Below are positions 9,075 through 16,304 of a stretch of DNA of 49,109 nucleotides, in pieces. Within the stretch, counting starts at the first letter, position 1. Every line of letters begins with the position of its first letter. The translations under genes were made by a program, and so were the position numbers. The stretch is from Lactobacillus sp. UCMA15818 (GTDB lineage: Bacteria; Bacillota; Bacilli; Lactobacillales; Lactobacillaceae): positions 1 to 49,109 of the forward strand of contig NZ_VJYB01000013.1 of assembly GCF_030400225.1 (NCBI RefSeq). Reading direction: 5' to 3'. Below the pieces are notes generated by a model that ran no database searches, was not told where the DNA came from, and saw only the letters and a list, made by a program, of their open reading frames with translations.

Positions 9075-9977
9075 ATGAAAACAGGGGAACTTGTTAAGCA
9101 AATCAGAACTGAAAAAGGGATAAAAGCTAAGTCTGTGTATGATGGGTTACTGTCAAGGTCAATGTATTATAAATATGAGAGTGGCTTAGTTGAAACGACA
9201 GCAGACACTTTCTTATACATATTGAATCGTTTAAATATTGAAGCTGCTGAATTCTCAAGGGTGTTTAGTGTACTGGATAAAAGTAATAGTGAGTATTGCG
9301 ATTATCGTGATAATTTAAAAAATGCCTATCAGCTCAGAAATCTGACTGAAATTAAAGCATTGGAGAAAAAAATTACCAAAGAATATCAAGAAAACGGATT
9401 GATTCGTTTCTATAACTTAATGTTAATTGCCACTGTGATGCGTAAGAAGCTCAGCAGAACTACAGAAAGTTTTTTGAATGAACGAAAAGAAATTGCCCAT
9501 TATCTAATACGGAGTACAAAATGGGGACACTACGAATACGGGCTTTATGTTGATGCGATTTTTATGTTTGATAGCTTATCGATTGAAAAAATATTCCAAG
9601 GCCATGATTGGAGCAATGGCTCTGGGGGTAGAAATATGAAACTTGATAATTTGAAAGTACGAGCCTTATGTCAGTCAATCTTAGTATTTATGAAGGCTAA
9701 CAAGACAAATAATGTGAATTATTATTATACGTTGCTTAATAAAATAAAAATTGGTTCAGATAATGTATATGCGGTAAGTAACAAGAAATTTTTTGAAGGG
9801 TTAAAGATAATTAATGACGGAGATTATGAACAAGGGCTGAAAGTTATTTCTGAAATTTTCTCGTTATATCAGAAATTAGGACTAGACGACTTATATAAAG
9901 AACATGTCGCAGTCCTTCAGGAATTGTTAAGCATCCAACTGCAAAAAGCTAAGTCCAGCAAAAGACGAAAAGCTTAA
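9075..9977 (+). CDS. Rgg/GadR/MutR-like transcriptional regulator
   Basis: A 300-residue predicted cytoplasmic regulator. The N-terminal XRE-type helix-turn-helix (about 1-65: KTGELVKQIRTEKGIKAKSV, then SRSMYYKYESG) is followed by an alpha-helical C-terminal region resembling the TPR-like repeat domain of Rgg proteins, which usually binds short peptides. The start has GAGG at proper spacing; an in-frame ATG 84 nt upstream lacks a ribosome binding site and would add an atypical tail before the HTH. It is divergent from the ABC/sulfotransferase operon, which makes that operon a plausible but unproven target. No obvious partner peptide gene was found. The Rgg assignment rests on domain order and length. 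Confidence 0.7.
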   Translation: MKTGELVKQIRTEKGIKAKSVYDGLLSRSMYYKYESGLVETTADTFLYILNRLNIEAAEFSRVFSVLDKSNSEYCDYRDNLKNAYQLRNLTEIKALEKKITKEYQENGLIRFYNLMLIATVMRKKLSRTTESFLNERKEIAHYLIRSTKWGHYEYGLYVDAIFMFDSLSIEKIFQGHDWSNGSGGRNMKLDNLKVRALCQSILVFMKANKTNNVNYYYTLLNKIKIGSDNVYAVSNKKFFEGLKIINDGDYEQGLKVISEIFSLYQKLGLDDLYKEHVAVLQELLSIQLQKAKSSKRRKA

Positions 9978-9988
9978 TTTCTGCTCGC

Positions 9989-10017
9989 TTGAAAAAAAAT
10001 TAAAAACAGTATAAAAT
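9989..10017 (+). promoter_or_regulatory. Predicted promoter of the 46-aa protein gene
   Basis: TTGAAA (9989-9994) and TAAAAT (10012-10017) are separated by 17 nt, just downstream of the Rgg-like stop codon and about 35 nt before the small ORF. Confidence 0.45.
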
Positions 10018-10052
10018 AGGAAAATACGTGTAGAGTGAAAGGAGGAGAACCA

Positions 10053-10193
10053 ATGTCACAGAATACTCATGTTGGGGTAGCTAACGATCGTCGCCCTGTT
10101 AACCAAAAGAATATTAAAAAGCGTCGCGCACAACATCAAACTGTATTATCATTTTTGAAGAGTCGCGAGGAGCTAGAAAAAGCCGATAAATAA
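10053..10193 (+). CDS. Small basic protein of 46 residues, function unknown
   Basis: A short ORF starting MSQNTHVGVANDRRPVNQKN and ending EELEKADK. An unusually strong ribosome binding site, AAAGGAGGAG, lies about six nt before the ATG. It has its own predicted promoter and an intrinsic terminator. The middle is rich in Lys/Arg (NIKKRRAQ), followed by a probable helix (TVLSFLKSREELEKA). No signal peptide or membrane segment is present. Basic character could suit nucleic-acid or ribosome contact, but that is speculation. I do not recognise the family. Confidence 0.75.
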   Translation: MSQNTHVGVANDRRPVNQKNIKKRRAQHQTVLSFLKSREELEKADK

Positions 10194-10224
10194 GTTGATT
10201 TTTCTAGAAACTTATATTTATTTG

Positions 10225-10265
10225 CCAGCATGGGGCGTCAATGACGTTTTATGGTGGTTTTTTTT
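10225..10265 (+). terminator. Intrinsic terminator after the 46-aa gene
   Basis: CCAGCAT pairs with ATGGTGG, and CGTC pairs with GACG inside. The stem is followed by a run of T's. Confidence 0.75.
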
Positions 10266-10297
10266 GATAAAAATAATAATTAATTGATGTATGAATA

Positions 10298-10306
10298 TGA
10301 TATAAT
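10298..10306 (+). promoter_or_regulatory. Extended -10 promoter of the ABC-F gene
   Basis: TGATATAAT combines a perfect -10 (10301-10306) with the TG extension. No good -35 is visible. It lies 28 nt before the ABC-F start codon. Confidence 0.5.
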
Positions 10307-10334
10307 CACCCAATAAGAGGATGGATGAAAATAA

Positions 10335-11882
10335 ATGAGTATTTTAGAAATAGACGGTCTTTCACACGCTTTTGCTGATAAGGATTTATATCAAGATGCT
10401 AGCTTTAGATTAAATAAAGAAGATCATATGGGAATTATCGGACAAAATGGAGCGGGTAAAAGTACTTTAATCAAAATTATTACAGGACAAGAACTTCCGG
10501 ACGAAGGTAAAATTGTATGGCAGAATAATATAAAGATTGGATATCTTGATCAATACGCACAAACAGCGCATGATTTGACAGTCTTTTCCTTTTTAAAATC
10601 TGCATTTGCAGACTTATATAATATTAGTAAGTTACAAGCCAAGTGTTATGAGGATTATGCCACTACAATGGATGAAGCTTTACTGGATAAAGCAGGCAGC
10701 TATCAGGAACAGCTTGAAGCCGGTGAATTTTATGAGATAGAGACTAAGATTGAACAGGTGATGTCTGGTCTTGGGATAGATGCAATTGGAAAAGACAGAC
10801 ATGTGGATCAGTGCAGCGGGGGGCAAAGATCGAAGATTATCCTGGCTAAGCTATTACTTGAGAATCCAGATGTATTATTACTGGATGAACCAACTAACTA
10901 CCTTGATGTTGAGCATATCGAATGGTTGATAAATTATTTAAATGCTTTTGCTGGCTGTTTTATGGTAATTTCACATGATTTTGATTTCTTGGAAAGAGTT
11001 ACAAACACAATTATTGACGTTGCCTTTGGAAAAATTACAAAATATACAGGAAGCTTCAGTTCAGCAATCAAGCAAAAGGAAGTAAAAAAAGAAGTTCAGC
11101 TTAAAGCTTATGAGAAGCAACGACGCCAAATTGAAAAGGACGAAGCTTACATCAGAAGAAACAAGGCAGGAACTAGGTCTACAATGGCGAAGTCGAGGCA
11201 GAAGCGACTTGATAAGATGGAAAAAGTTGATCCGCCGAGTGATGCACTGCAATCTAGTTTTGGTTTTCCTTATGAAGAACTGATGTCATCTGCTACATTA
11301 GTTGTTGAAGATCTTTCAGTTGGATATGAAAGCCCTTTGCTTGCACCAGTTACTTTTTCAATGAGTCATGGAGAAAAAGTTGTATTGAAGGGCTTTAATG
11401 GAGTTGGTAAGTCAACACTTATTAAATCAATTTTAGGTATAATTCCGAACTTTGGTGGAAGTGCTAACTTTGTTGAAGCAGCCAAGGTAAATTATTTTAC
11501 GCAAGATTTGGACTGGGACAATCCGACACAAACACCGCTGCGGATAGTCCAGGATGTTTATCCAAAATTAGAACCAAAGACAATCAGGCAAAGACTTGCA
11601 CGAGCCGGATTAAGTCCAGCTAATGCTATGAAACCGATGGAATTATTGAGTGGTGGCGAACAAACGAAGGTTAAGTTATGTATCCTAGAGTTAAAGCCAA
11701 GCAATTTCTTAATTATGGACGAGCCTACGAATCATTTAGACGATGAGACAAAGAATGCTTTGAAAAAGGCTCTTGTGTCTTTTGCTGGCAATGTCTTGTT
11801 AGTATCTCATGAAAAGTCTTTTTATGATGGCTGGATTGATAAGATCTTTGATGTTGAGAGCATTCGGCTTAATAAAAATTAG
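10335..11882 (+). CDS. ABC-F family ATPase (ribosome-associated, soluble)
   Basis: A 515-residue protein with two ABC ATPase domains and no membrane segment. Domain 1 has Walker A GQNGAGKST (about 37-45), signature CSGGQRSK and LLLDEPTNYLD. The charged linker (about 240-300, with YIRRNKAGTRSTMAKSRQKR) resembles the tRNA-interacting P-site motif arm. Domain 2 has GFNGVGKST, LSGGEQTK and LIMDEPTNHLD. This architecture defines ABC-F translation factors (YbiT, EttA, YkpA, antibiotic-protection types). The subfamily cannot be settled here. The following transpeptidase-fold gene begins 16 nt downstream, so the two may be cotranscribed. Confidence 0.9.
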   Translation: MSILEIDGLSHAFADKDLYQDASFRLNKEDHMGIIGQNGAGKSTLIKIITGQELPDEGKIVWQNNIKIGYLDQYAQTAHDLTVFSFLKSAFADLYNISKLQAKCYEDYATTMDEALLDKAGSYQEQLEAGEFYEIETKIEQVMSGLGIDAIGKDRHVDQCSGGQRSKIILAKLLLENPDVLLLDEPTNYLDVEHIEWLINYLNAFAGCFMVISHDFDFLERVTNTIIDVAFGKITKYTGSFSSAIKQKEVKKEVQLKAYEKQRRQIEKDEAYIRRNKAGTRSTMAKSRQKRLDKMEKVDPPSDALQSSFGFPYEELMSSATLVVEDLSVGYESPLLAPVTFSMSHGEKVVLKGFNGVGKSTLIKSILGIIPNFGGSANFVEAAKVNYFTQDLDWDNPTQTPLRIVQDVYPKLEPKTIRQRLARAGLSPANAMKPMELLSGGEQTKVKLCILELKPSNFLIMDEPTNHLDDETKNALKKALVSFAGNVLLVSHEKSFYDGWIDKIFDVESIRLNKN

Positions 11883-11898
11883 GGGAGTATACAAGTGA

Positions 11899-12537
11899 AT
11901 GAATAAACGCAAATTGGTTTCTTGGATTGTTGCAATCTTGCTTGTTTTTCTTGCAGGCTGGAGTGTAGTATATGTTAAACATGCGGAAAAAATAAATAGT
12001 GTAAAGATTGCAAAAAATGAAAAAAAGCAGCAGCAACAAAAAAAAGAAGATCAGGATGCGAATATGAGGCACCCAATAAAGTGGCGTAAGTCTTCAGAAA
12101 TAAAAAAATATCCCGATGTGTTTGGCGATAAGAGCTTATGGATCAAAGTTTCACAAAAAAAGCAACGTCTTTACGTGATGTCAGGGAAGAAAAAGGTCTA
12201 TGAAATGTATGTATCTCTAGGGACACATTCTGCAGGCTATTCGAATGAAAGCAAAAAAGAATTTCCAACAGGAACATTTAATGTTAGTAATAAACGTGGT
12301 GAATTTTACTTTAATCAAGTTACCGGCAATGGAGGTAGATATTGGGTTTCTTGGAAGGGTAATGGCAAATATTTGATACAGAGTGTTCCCACTAATGAGC
12401 ATGGAAAGTATATTGTTTCAGAAGCACGCAGCTTGGGAAGTCAGGTAGATACAAATAATAGTATCTGGCTATCTGTTAAAGATGCAAAGTGGTTTTATAA
12501 AAATATTAATGGCGGAACCAAGTTAGTAATTGAATAA
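11899..12537 (+). CDS. Membrane-anchored YkuD-fold protein lacking L,D-transpeptidase catalytic residues
   Basis: A 212-residue protein with an N-terminal TM anchor (about 8-26), a Lys/Gln-rich spacer (about 33-55) and a YkuD-like domain (about 79-211): LWIKVSQKKQRLYVMSG, then KEFPTGTF, then LSVKDAKWFY. In active enzymes the final motif is SHGC[IV]R. Here the aligned residues are TNNSIW (185-190), so His becomes Asn, Gly becomes Asn, the nucleophile Cys becomes Ser188 and Arg becomes Trp190. The upstream His of the active site appears replaced by Gln161 (LIQSVP). The frame is intact, so this looks like a conserved non-catalytic protein rather than a decaying gene. AGGGGAG lies 11 nt upstream. 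Role unknown; cell-wall binding is plausible. Confidence 0.8.
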   Translation: MNKRKLVSWIVAILLVFLAGWSVVYVKHAEKINSVKIAKNEKKQQQQKKEDQDANMRHPIKWRKSSEIKKYPDVFGDKSLWIKVSQKKQRLYVMSGKKKVYEMYVSLGTHSAGYSNESKKEFPTGTFNVSNKRGEFYFNQVTGNGGRYWVSWKGNGKYLIQSVPTNEHGKYIVSEARSLGSQVDTNNSIWLSVKDAKWFYKNINGGTKLVIE

Positions 12538-12604
12538 TCAAAAGTAGGAATGCGATAAAACGCAGCTAATTTATTGGATATGTTGTTTAGACAGAGACAA
12601 TAAT

Positions 12605-12772
12605 GGGGGGTGGGTCAAAAGTTAAATTTTGACTCAATCCTCCTGTTTTATTTCGGATAAACGTGTTCCATAAGTCAAAATTCTTCGTCTAACTTCGAAT
12701 TGCTCATAGCAAAGGACCTGCTATCTTAGTAGTTTCGCGTTAGTACTCATATTTTCCTGACTTATGTCACAA
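12605..12772 (+). repeat. Intergenic repeat element, copy C
   Basis: The first module (12605-12642) pairs around loop GTTAAA with one mismatch. Its outer stem sequence differs from copies A and B. The second module (12667-12772) starts TTCCATAAGTCAAAATTC and ends GACTTATGTCACA, again a near-palindrome with central CATAGC/GCTATC arms. It follows the YkuD-fold gene in the same orientation. Confidence 0.85.
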
Positions 12773-12845
12773 CTTCCTTCCTGTTTTTATATCTAAAATT
12801 AGTAAGGCTGTGGGGAGTCAAAAGATAGGCTGAAAATTTTGGTGA

Positions 12846-12875
12846 GCAAAAAGTATTGTGCAAAATGCTTTTTGC
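12846..12875 (+). promoter_or_regulatory. Inverted repeat overlapping the pyruvate oxidase promoter (candidate operator)
   Basis: GCAAAAAGTAT (12846-12856) and ATGCTTTTTGC (12865-12875) match as inverted repeats at 10 of 11 positions with an 8-nt spacer. The -35 hexamer TTGTGC (12856-12861) lies within it. A regulator bound here would cover the promoter. It is not a clean CcpA cre site. Confidence 0.5.
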
Positions 12876-12883
12876 AGTAGAAT
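12856..12883 (+). promoter_or_regulatory. Predicted promoter of pyruvate oxidase
   Basis: TTGTGC (12856-12861) and TAGAAT (12878-12883) are spaced by 16 nt, about 50 nt before the start codon. Confidence 0.5.
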
Positions 12884-12933
12884 AGAGATGAGCCCGCATC
12901 TATGAGCTATTCTTATGTAGGGAGTGTTTTTTT

Positions 12934-14670
12934 ATGGCAAGTACAAAGGGAGCAGATTTGTTAGTTAATGTCTTAGTAGATTGGGGCATCCAAAATGTTT
13001 ATGGGTTGCCTGGTGATTCAATCGATACTACAATCGATGCTTTGCGTCGCCAACAAGACAAGATAAAGTTTATTCAAGTCCGTCATGAGGAAGTTGCTGC
13101 TTTATCAGCAGCAGCAGAAGCAAAATATACAGATCAGATTGGTGTATGCTTATCAATTGGCGGGCCTGGTGCAATCCATCTTCTGAATGGACTGTACGAT
13201 GCAAAAATGGATCATGTACCAGTACTGGCTCTGTTAGGTCAGGTTACATCGACTTCATTAAACGAAGGATATTTCCAGGAAGTAAACACTGCGAAGCTAT
13301 TCGATGATGTAGCGGTTTTTAATAGAACAATCTCAGCAGTGGACAATCTGCCAGAAGTCATTGACCAAGCTATTAGGAGTGCTTATGAGAACAAGGGTGT
13401 TGCAGTATTGACCATTCCTGACGATATTCCTAATCAAATATTGAAGGGAGAATACAATTCTTCTGCACGTGCATTTACGCTGAGTACACCAGAGGTTAAC
13501 AAAACACAGCTTGATGAAGCAGCTTCGTTGATAAAGAATGCAAGCAAGCCAGTCGTATTACTGGGAGTAGGTGCCAAATATGCTGGAGATGATATCAAGC
13601 AGTTTGTTGAAGCAAATAAAATTCCATTTATGGAAACATTGCCTGCTAAAGGCACGATAGCGGATAACCATCCCAATTCATTGGGGAATATAGGTAAATT
13701 GGGTACCAAGGCAGCATACGAGGCAATGAAAAATGCTGATTTGCTGATAATGTTGGGGACAAATTATCCATACCGGCCTTACTTGCCTGAGAAGGGACAA
13801 GCTAAAAGTGTTCAGGTTGATTTGAAAGCTGAAAATTTAGGTAAACGTTATAGTGTTGATGTTGCTGTGCAAGGGGATGTTAAGAAGTTTGTTGGGGCGC
13901 TCAATGCTTTAGGTGTAGTTAGAACCGACGGCAAGTTCTTGGCTGCATGTCAAAAGAGTATGAGTAATTGGAACAAATGGATGGCTGCCAAGCGTAAGCT
14001 GAATACGAGCCCAGTTTCACCAGAAAGTATGACAGCCTATATTGATGAGACAGCACCAGCGGATTTGATTTACTCTATTGATGTTGGTACATCTACATCG
14101 TGGAGTGCACGTTATTTGCATGTCAAGGATCAGCAGAAATTTGCAATTTCAGCATGGCTTGGAACGATGGGGTGTGCTTTGCCCGGAGCAATCGCAGCAC
14201 AAGTTGCCTATCCAGATAAGAGAGTCGTTGCATTGCAAGGCGATGGGGCTTTTGCGATGGTCATGCAGGATTTTGTTACGGCTGTAAAGTATAAGCTGCC
14301 TGTTATTTGTGTAGTTGTTAATAATCAAAAACTTGCATTTATTGAGTATGAGCAACAGCAAGCTGGACAATTGAATTACCAGATTGACTTGGCTGATATA
14401 GATTATGCTAAATTTGCTGAAGCATGTGGTGGTGTGGGTATTACGGTTAAATCTAATGACGAATTCAAGGCGGCTTTGGATAAGGCATATACTATTACAG
14501 ATAAACCTATTTTAATTAATGCCTATGTCAAGGATAACGCTCCACTTCCGGGCAAGATTGTCATGGATGAGGCGAAAGGATATATGAAGTTTGGTCAAGA
14601 ATACCTCGAAAATTATTGGAAGATTCCAGAATTACCACCATTGAAAGATATCTTGCGTCAATTCTTCTAG
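12934..14670 (+). CDS. pox: Pyruvate oxidase (acetyl-phosphate forming, ThDP/FAD)
   Basis: A 578-residue cytoplasmic flavoenzyme. The family reaction is pyruvate + phosphate + O2 to acetyl phosphate, CO2 and H2O2. The N-terminal PYR domain has the catalytic Glu in VRHEEVAAL (about 49-57) and GGPGAIHLLNGLYDA. A central FAD/Rossmann domain spans about 190-330, and the C-terminal PP domain carries the ThDP/Mg motif starting GDGAFAM and ending VVVNN. Typical lactic acid bacterial Pox proteins are slightly longer (about 590-600). GGAG lies about ten nt before the ATG. Acetolactate synthase is a related alternative, but the N-terminal and FAD-region sequence fits Pox better. The product H2O2 would be physiologically important under aeration. 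Confidence 0.9.
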   Translation: MASTKGADLLVNVLVDWGIQNVYGLPGDSIDTTIDALRRQQDKIKFIQVRHEEVAALSAAAEAKYTDQIGVCLSIGGPGAIHLLNGLYDAKMDHVPVLALLGQVTSTSLNEGYFQEVNTAKLFDDVAVFNRTISAVDNLPEVIDQAIRSAYENKGVAVLTIPDDIPNQILKGEYNSSARAFTLSTPEVNKTQLDEAASLIKNASKPVVLLGVGAKYAGDDIKQFVEANKIPFMETLPAKGTIADNHPNSLGNIGKLGTKAAYEAMKNADLLIMLGTNYPYRPYLPEKGQAKSVQVDLKAENLGKRYSVDVAVQGDVKKFVGALNALGVVRTDGKFLAACQKSMSNWNKWMAAKRKLNTSPVSPESMTAYIDETAPADLIYSIDVGTSTSWSARYLHVKDQQKFAISAWLGTMGCALPGAIAAQVAYPDKRVVALQGDGAFAMVMQDFVTAVKYKLPVICVVVNNQKLAFIEYEQQQAGQLNYQIDLADIDYAKFAEACGGVGITVKSNDEFKAALDKAYTITDKPILINAYVKDNAPLPGKIVMDEAKGYMKFGQEYLENYWKIPELPPLKDILRQFF

Positions 14671-14717
14671 AATAGTAAACTAGACAGCAGAAAGACTTAT
14701 AAAAAATATATTTAGGA

Positions 14718-14753
14718 AATATGGCATAGATGAATTTGTGTCATATTTTTTTA
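14718..14753 (+). terminator. Intrinsic terminator after pyruvate oxidase
   Basis: ATATGGCA pairs with TGTCATAT (one non-canonical pair), followed by seven or more T's. Confidence 0.6.
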
Positions 14754-14769
14754 TTAGGAGATGATCTAC

Positions 14770-15405
14770 GTGAAGGTTGTATTGCTTGGTGGATCGGGCT
14801 ATGTAGGTAAGGGCATTATTCAAGAATTGAGTTTGTACGAAGAAATTGAGTTAGTTAGTATGTCACGACATGGCGGAACAAATGAAGATAAAGAAAAGTG
14901 GCCAAAAGTGTCATGGAACAGGATTGACTTAGATAAACCAGAAACGTGGCAAAAGGAAGTGGCAACAGCAGACTGGGTTATTGACCTGATTGGAGTACTG
15001 TTGGCAAAAAACTACAATGAATATTATAAAAAAACAATAAAACCAGTGATGAACGTAATTAAGTTCATTGAAAAAAAGACTGAGAACACCAAGTTTCTGT
15101 TCGTTTCTGCAAATTCTGCACCATTGGGGATGGGTGCTTATATGAAAGCCAAACTTGTACTTGAAGATGAACTAAGCAAACGATTAGGAACAAGGGCATT
15201 ATTCGTTTATCCGGGATTAATCTATCATAAGGAACGTCCAACTGTCTATGCTGTTGCAACGGTATTGAATAGTTTAGCAAAGATAAAACCATTAAAAAAA
15301 TTAGTGGAATCCTTGCGTCCAGTTGCTCGCGCAAGATTTGCGGTGGAAATCAGAAAACTTTTGTTGGGACAGGATAGTTATTTAATTCATAGGGTTAAAG
15401 AATAG
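14770..15405 (+). CDS. NAD(P)-binding SDR-like protein (atypical, extended type)
   Basis: A 211-residue Rossmann-fold protein. The N-terminus VKVVLLGGSGYVGKGIIQEL carries the glycine-rich dinucleotide motif GGSGYVG. A later segment, FLFVSANSAPLGMGAYMKAK, resembles the S-x(n)-Y-x-x-x-K region of NDUFA9-like/atypical SDR proteins. The GTG start is chosen because AGGAG is nine nt upstream; an ATG nine nt earlier directly abuts the RBS and is unlikely. Substrate unknown. It could be a quinone/NADH-linked or epimerase-like enzyme. It stands alone between terminator-like sequence and a new promoter. Confidence 0.75.
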   Translation: MKVVLLGGSGYVGKGIIQELSLYEEIELVSMSRHGGTNEDKEKWPKVSWNRIDLDKPETWQKEVATADWVIDLIGVLLAKNYNEYYKKTIKPVMNVIKFIEKKTENTKFLFVSANSAPLGMGAYMKAKLVLEDELSKRLGTRALFVYPGLIYHKERPTVYAVATVLNSLAKIKPLKKLVESLRPVARARFAVEIRKLLLGQDSYLIHRVKE

Positions 15406-15479
15406 TGAATATATGCCAAAAATGGACATTCTTACTAAGTAAAAAGGATTGATACTGTGGTTAGGGATGCTGGTGTAAT

Positions 15480-15508
15480 TTGACATTATCCAAACTTGCT
15501 TTTAATAT
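15480..15508 (+). promoter_or_regulatory. Strong sigma-A type promoter
   Basis: Perfect TTGACA (15480-15485), a 17-nt spacer and TAATAT (15503-15508). It lies 54 nt before the following hypothetical gene and is the best promoter match noticed in the window. Confidence 0.7.
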
Positions 15509-15562
15509 AGATTAGAATCTTCGGCAGAATAATCATTTAATGAGTTTGGAAGTGAAATAGTA

Positions 15563-16042
15563 ATGGAAATTAAAGTTAAGGATTTTATTAACCAAGTTGA
15601 AACAGATGAATTTACTAAAATAGTGCTGAATAAAATAGAAGTCAAAGAGGTTAGCGAGTTAAAAACTAATTTTATGGAGAACTTGCTTGCTAAGTTTGAG
15701 AGCGCCATTTCAAGAGAAAAGATTGTGCGGGCTGTGCAACCAATTGCAATGAATAATGAACCTGTTGAAGTGGTATTAGAGACGGGTGTTATTAACTTGC
15801 CCTTTACAAATATTAATCGTGTTGATAATTTCTTTGATGTAGAAAATACAGTTCCACTAGTGACGAATCTTGTTATTATATCGTCTAACTTGAATGCTTC
15901 AGATTTGTTTATTAGATCTTACTCGAATACAAGTGATTTAAAAAGCGATACCGCAAAGCTAGTTGCTGACACTCTTTTGAGTATGAAGCAGATTCAAGTA
16001 AATTTAGAGGAAAATGAGGACGGTAAGCCTCAAGAATCTTAG
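15563..16042 (+). CDS. Conserved-looking hypothetical protein, 159 aa
   Basis: An acidic soluble protein with no signal peptide, membrane segment or recognised motif. The N-terminal half (about 1-65) is probably helical (KVKDFINQVETDEFTKIVLN, SELKTNFMENLLAKFESAIS). The second half has alternating hydrophobic beta-like stretches (PVEVVLETGVINL, TNLVIISSNLNASDLFI). The tail (EENEDGKPQES) is disordered. GGAAGTG lies eight nt before the ATG, and a strong promoter lies upstream. It is a single-gene unit followed by repeat copy D. I do not recognise the family and assign no function. Confidence 0.7.
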   Translation: MEIKVKDFINQVETDEFTKIVLNKIEVKEVSELKTNFMENLLAKFESAISREKIVRAVQPIAMNNEPVEVVLETGVINLPFTNINRVDNFFDVENTVPLVTNLVIISSNLNASDLFIRSYSNTSDLKSDTAKLVADTLLSMKQIQVNLEENEDGKPQES

Positions 16043-16056
16043 AGAATAGGTCCGAA

Positions 16057-16156
16057 GCTGAGTCAAAATTCTCCGGATGACTTCAAATTATTTATGGCCA
16101 AATGCGCATGATGCTTGTAATTTTGAGCATTACCAACCTATACCACACTCCTTTCT
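16057..16156 (+). repeat. Intergenic repeat element, copy D (second module only)
   Basis: AGTCAAAATTCTCCGGATGA is followed by TTCAAATTATTTATGGC and later GTAATTTTGAGC and ACCACACTCCTTTCTT. It aligns with the second module of copies B and C. No GTTAAA hairpin precedes it. It lies 15 nt downstream of the hypothetical gene stop, in the same direction. Confidence 0.65.
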
Positions 16157-16304
16157 TGCATCTAGTCAAGTCTTTTATTTTTTAATTACAGTTGTTATCT
16201 TAGTTAATTCTATTATCAGAATTTCTTTAAAATTATACTAGAAGTTTCTTGTCTGGAGCGGTAAAATAAAAAATCGATAGATTATTTTAGTTAGGAGCGA
16301 AACA

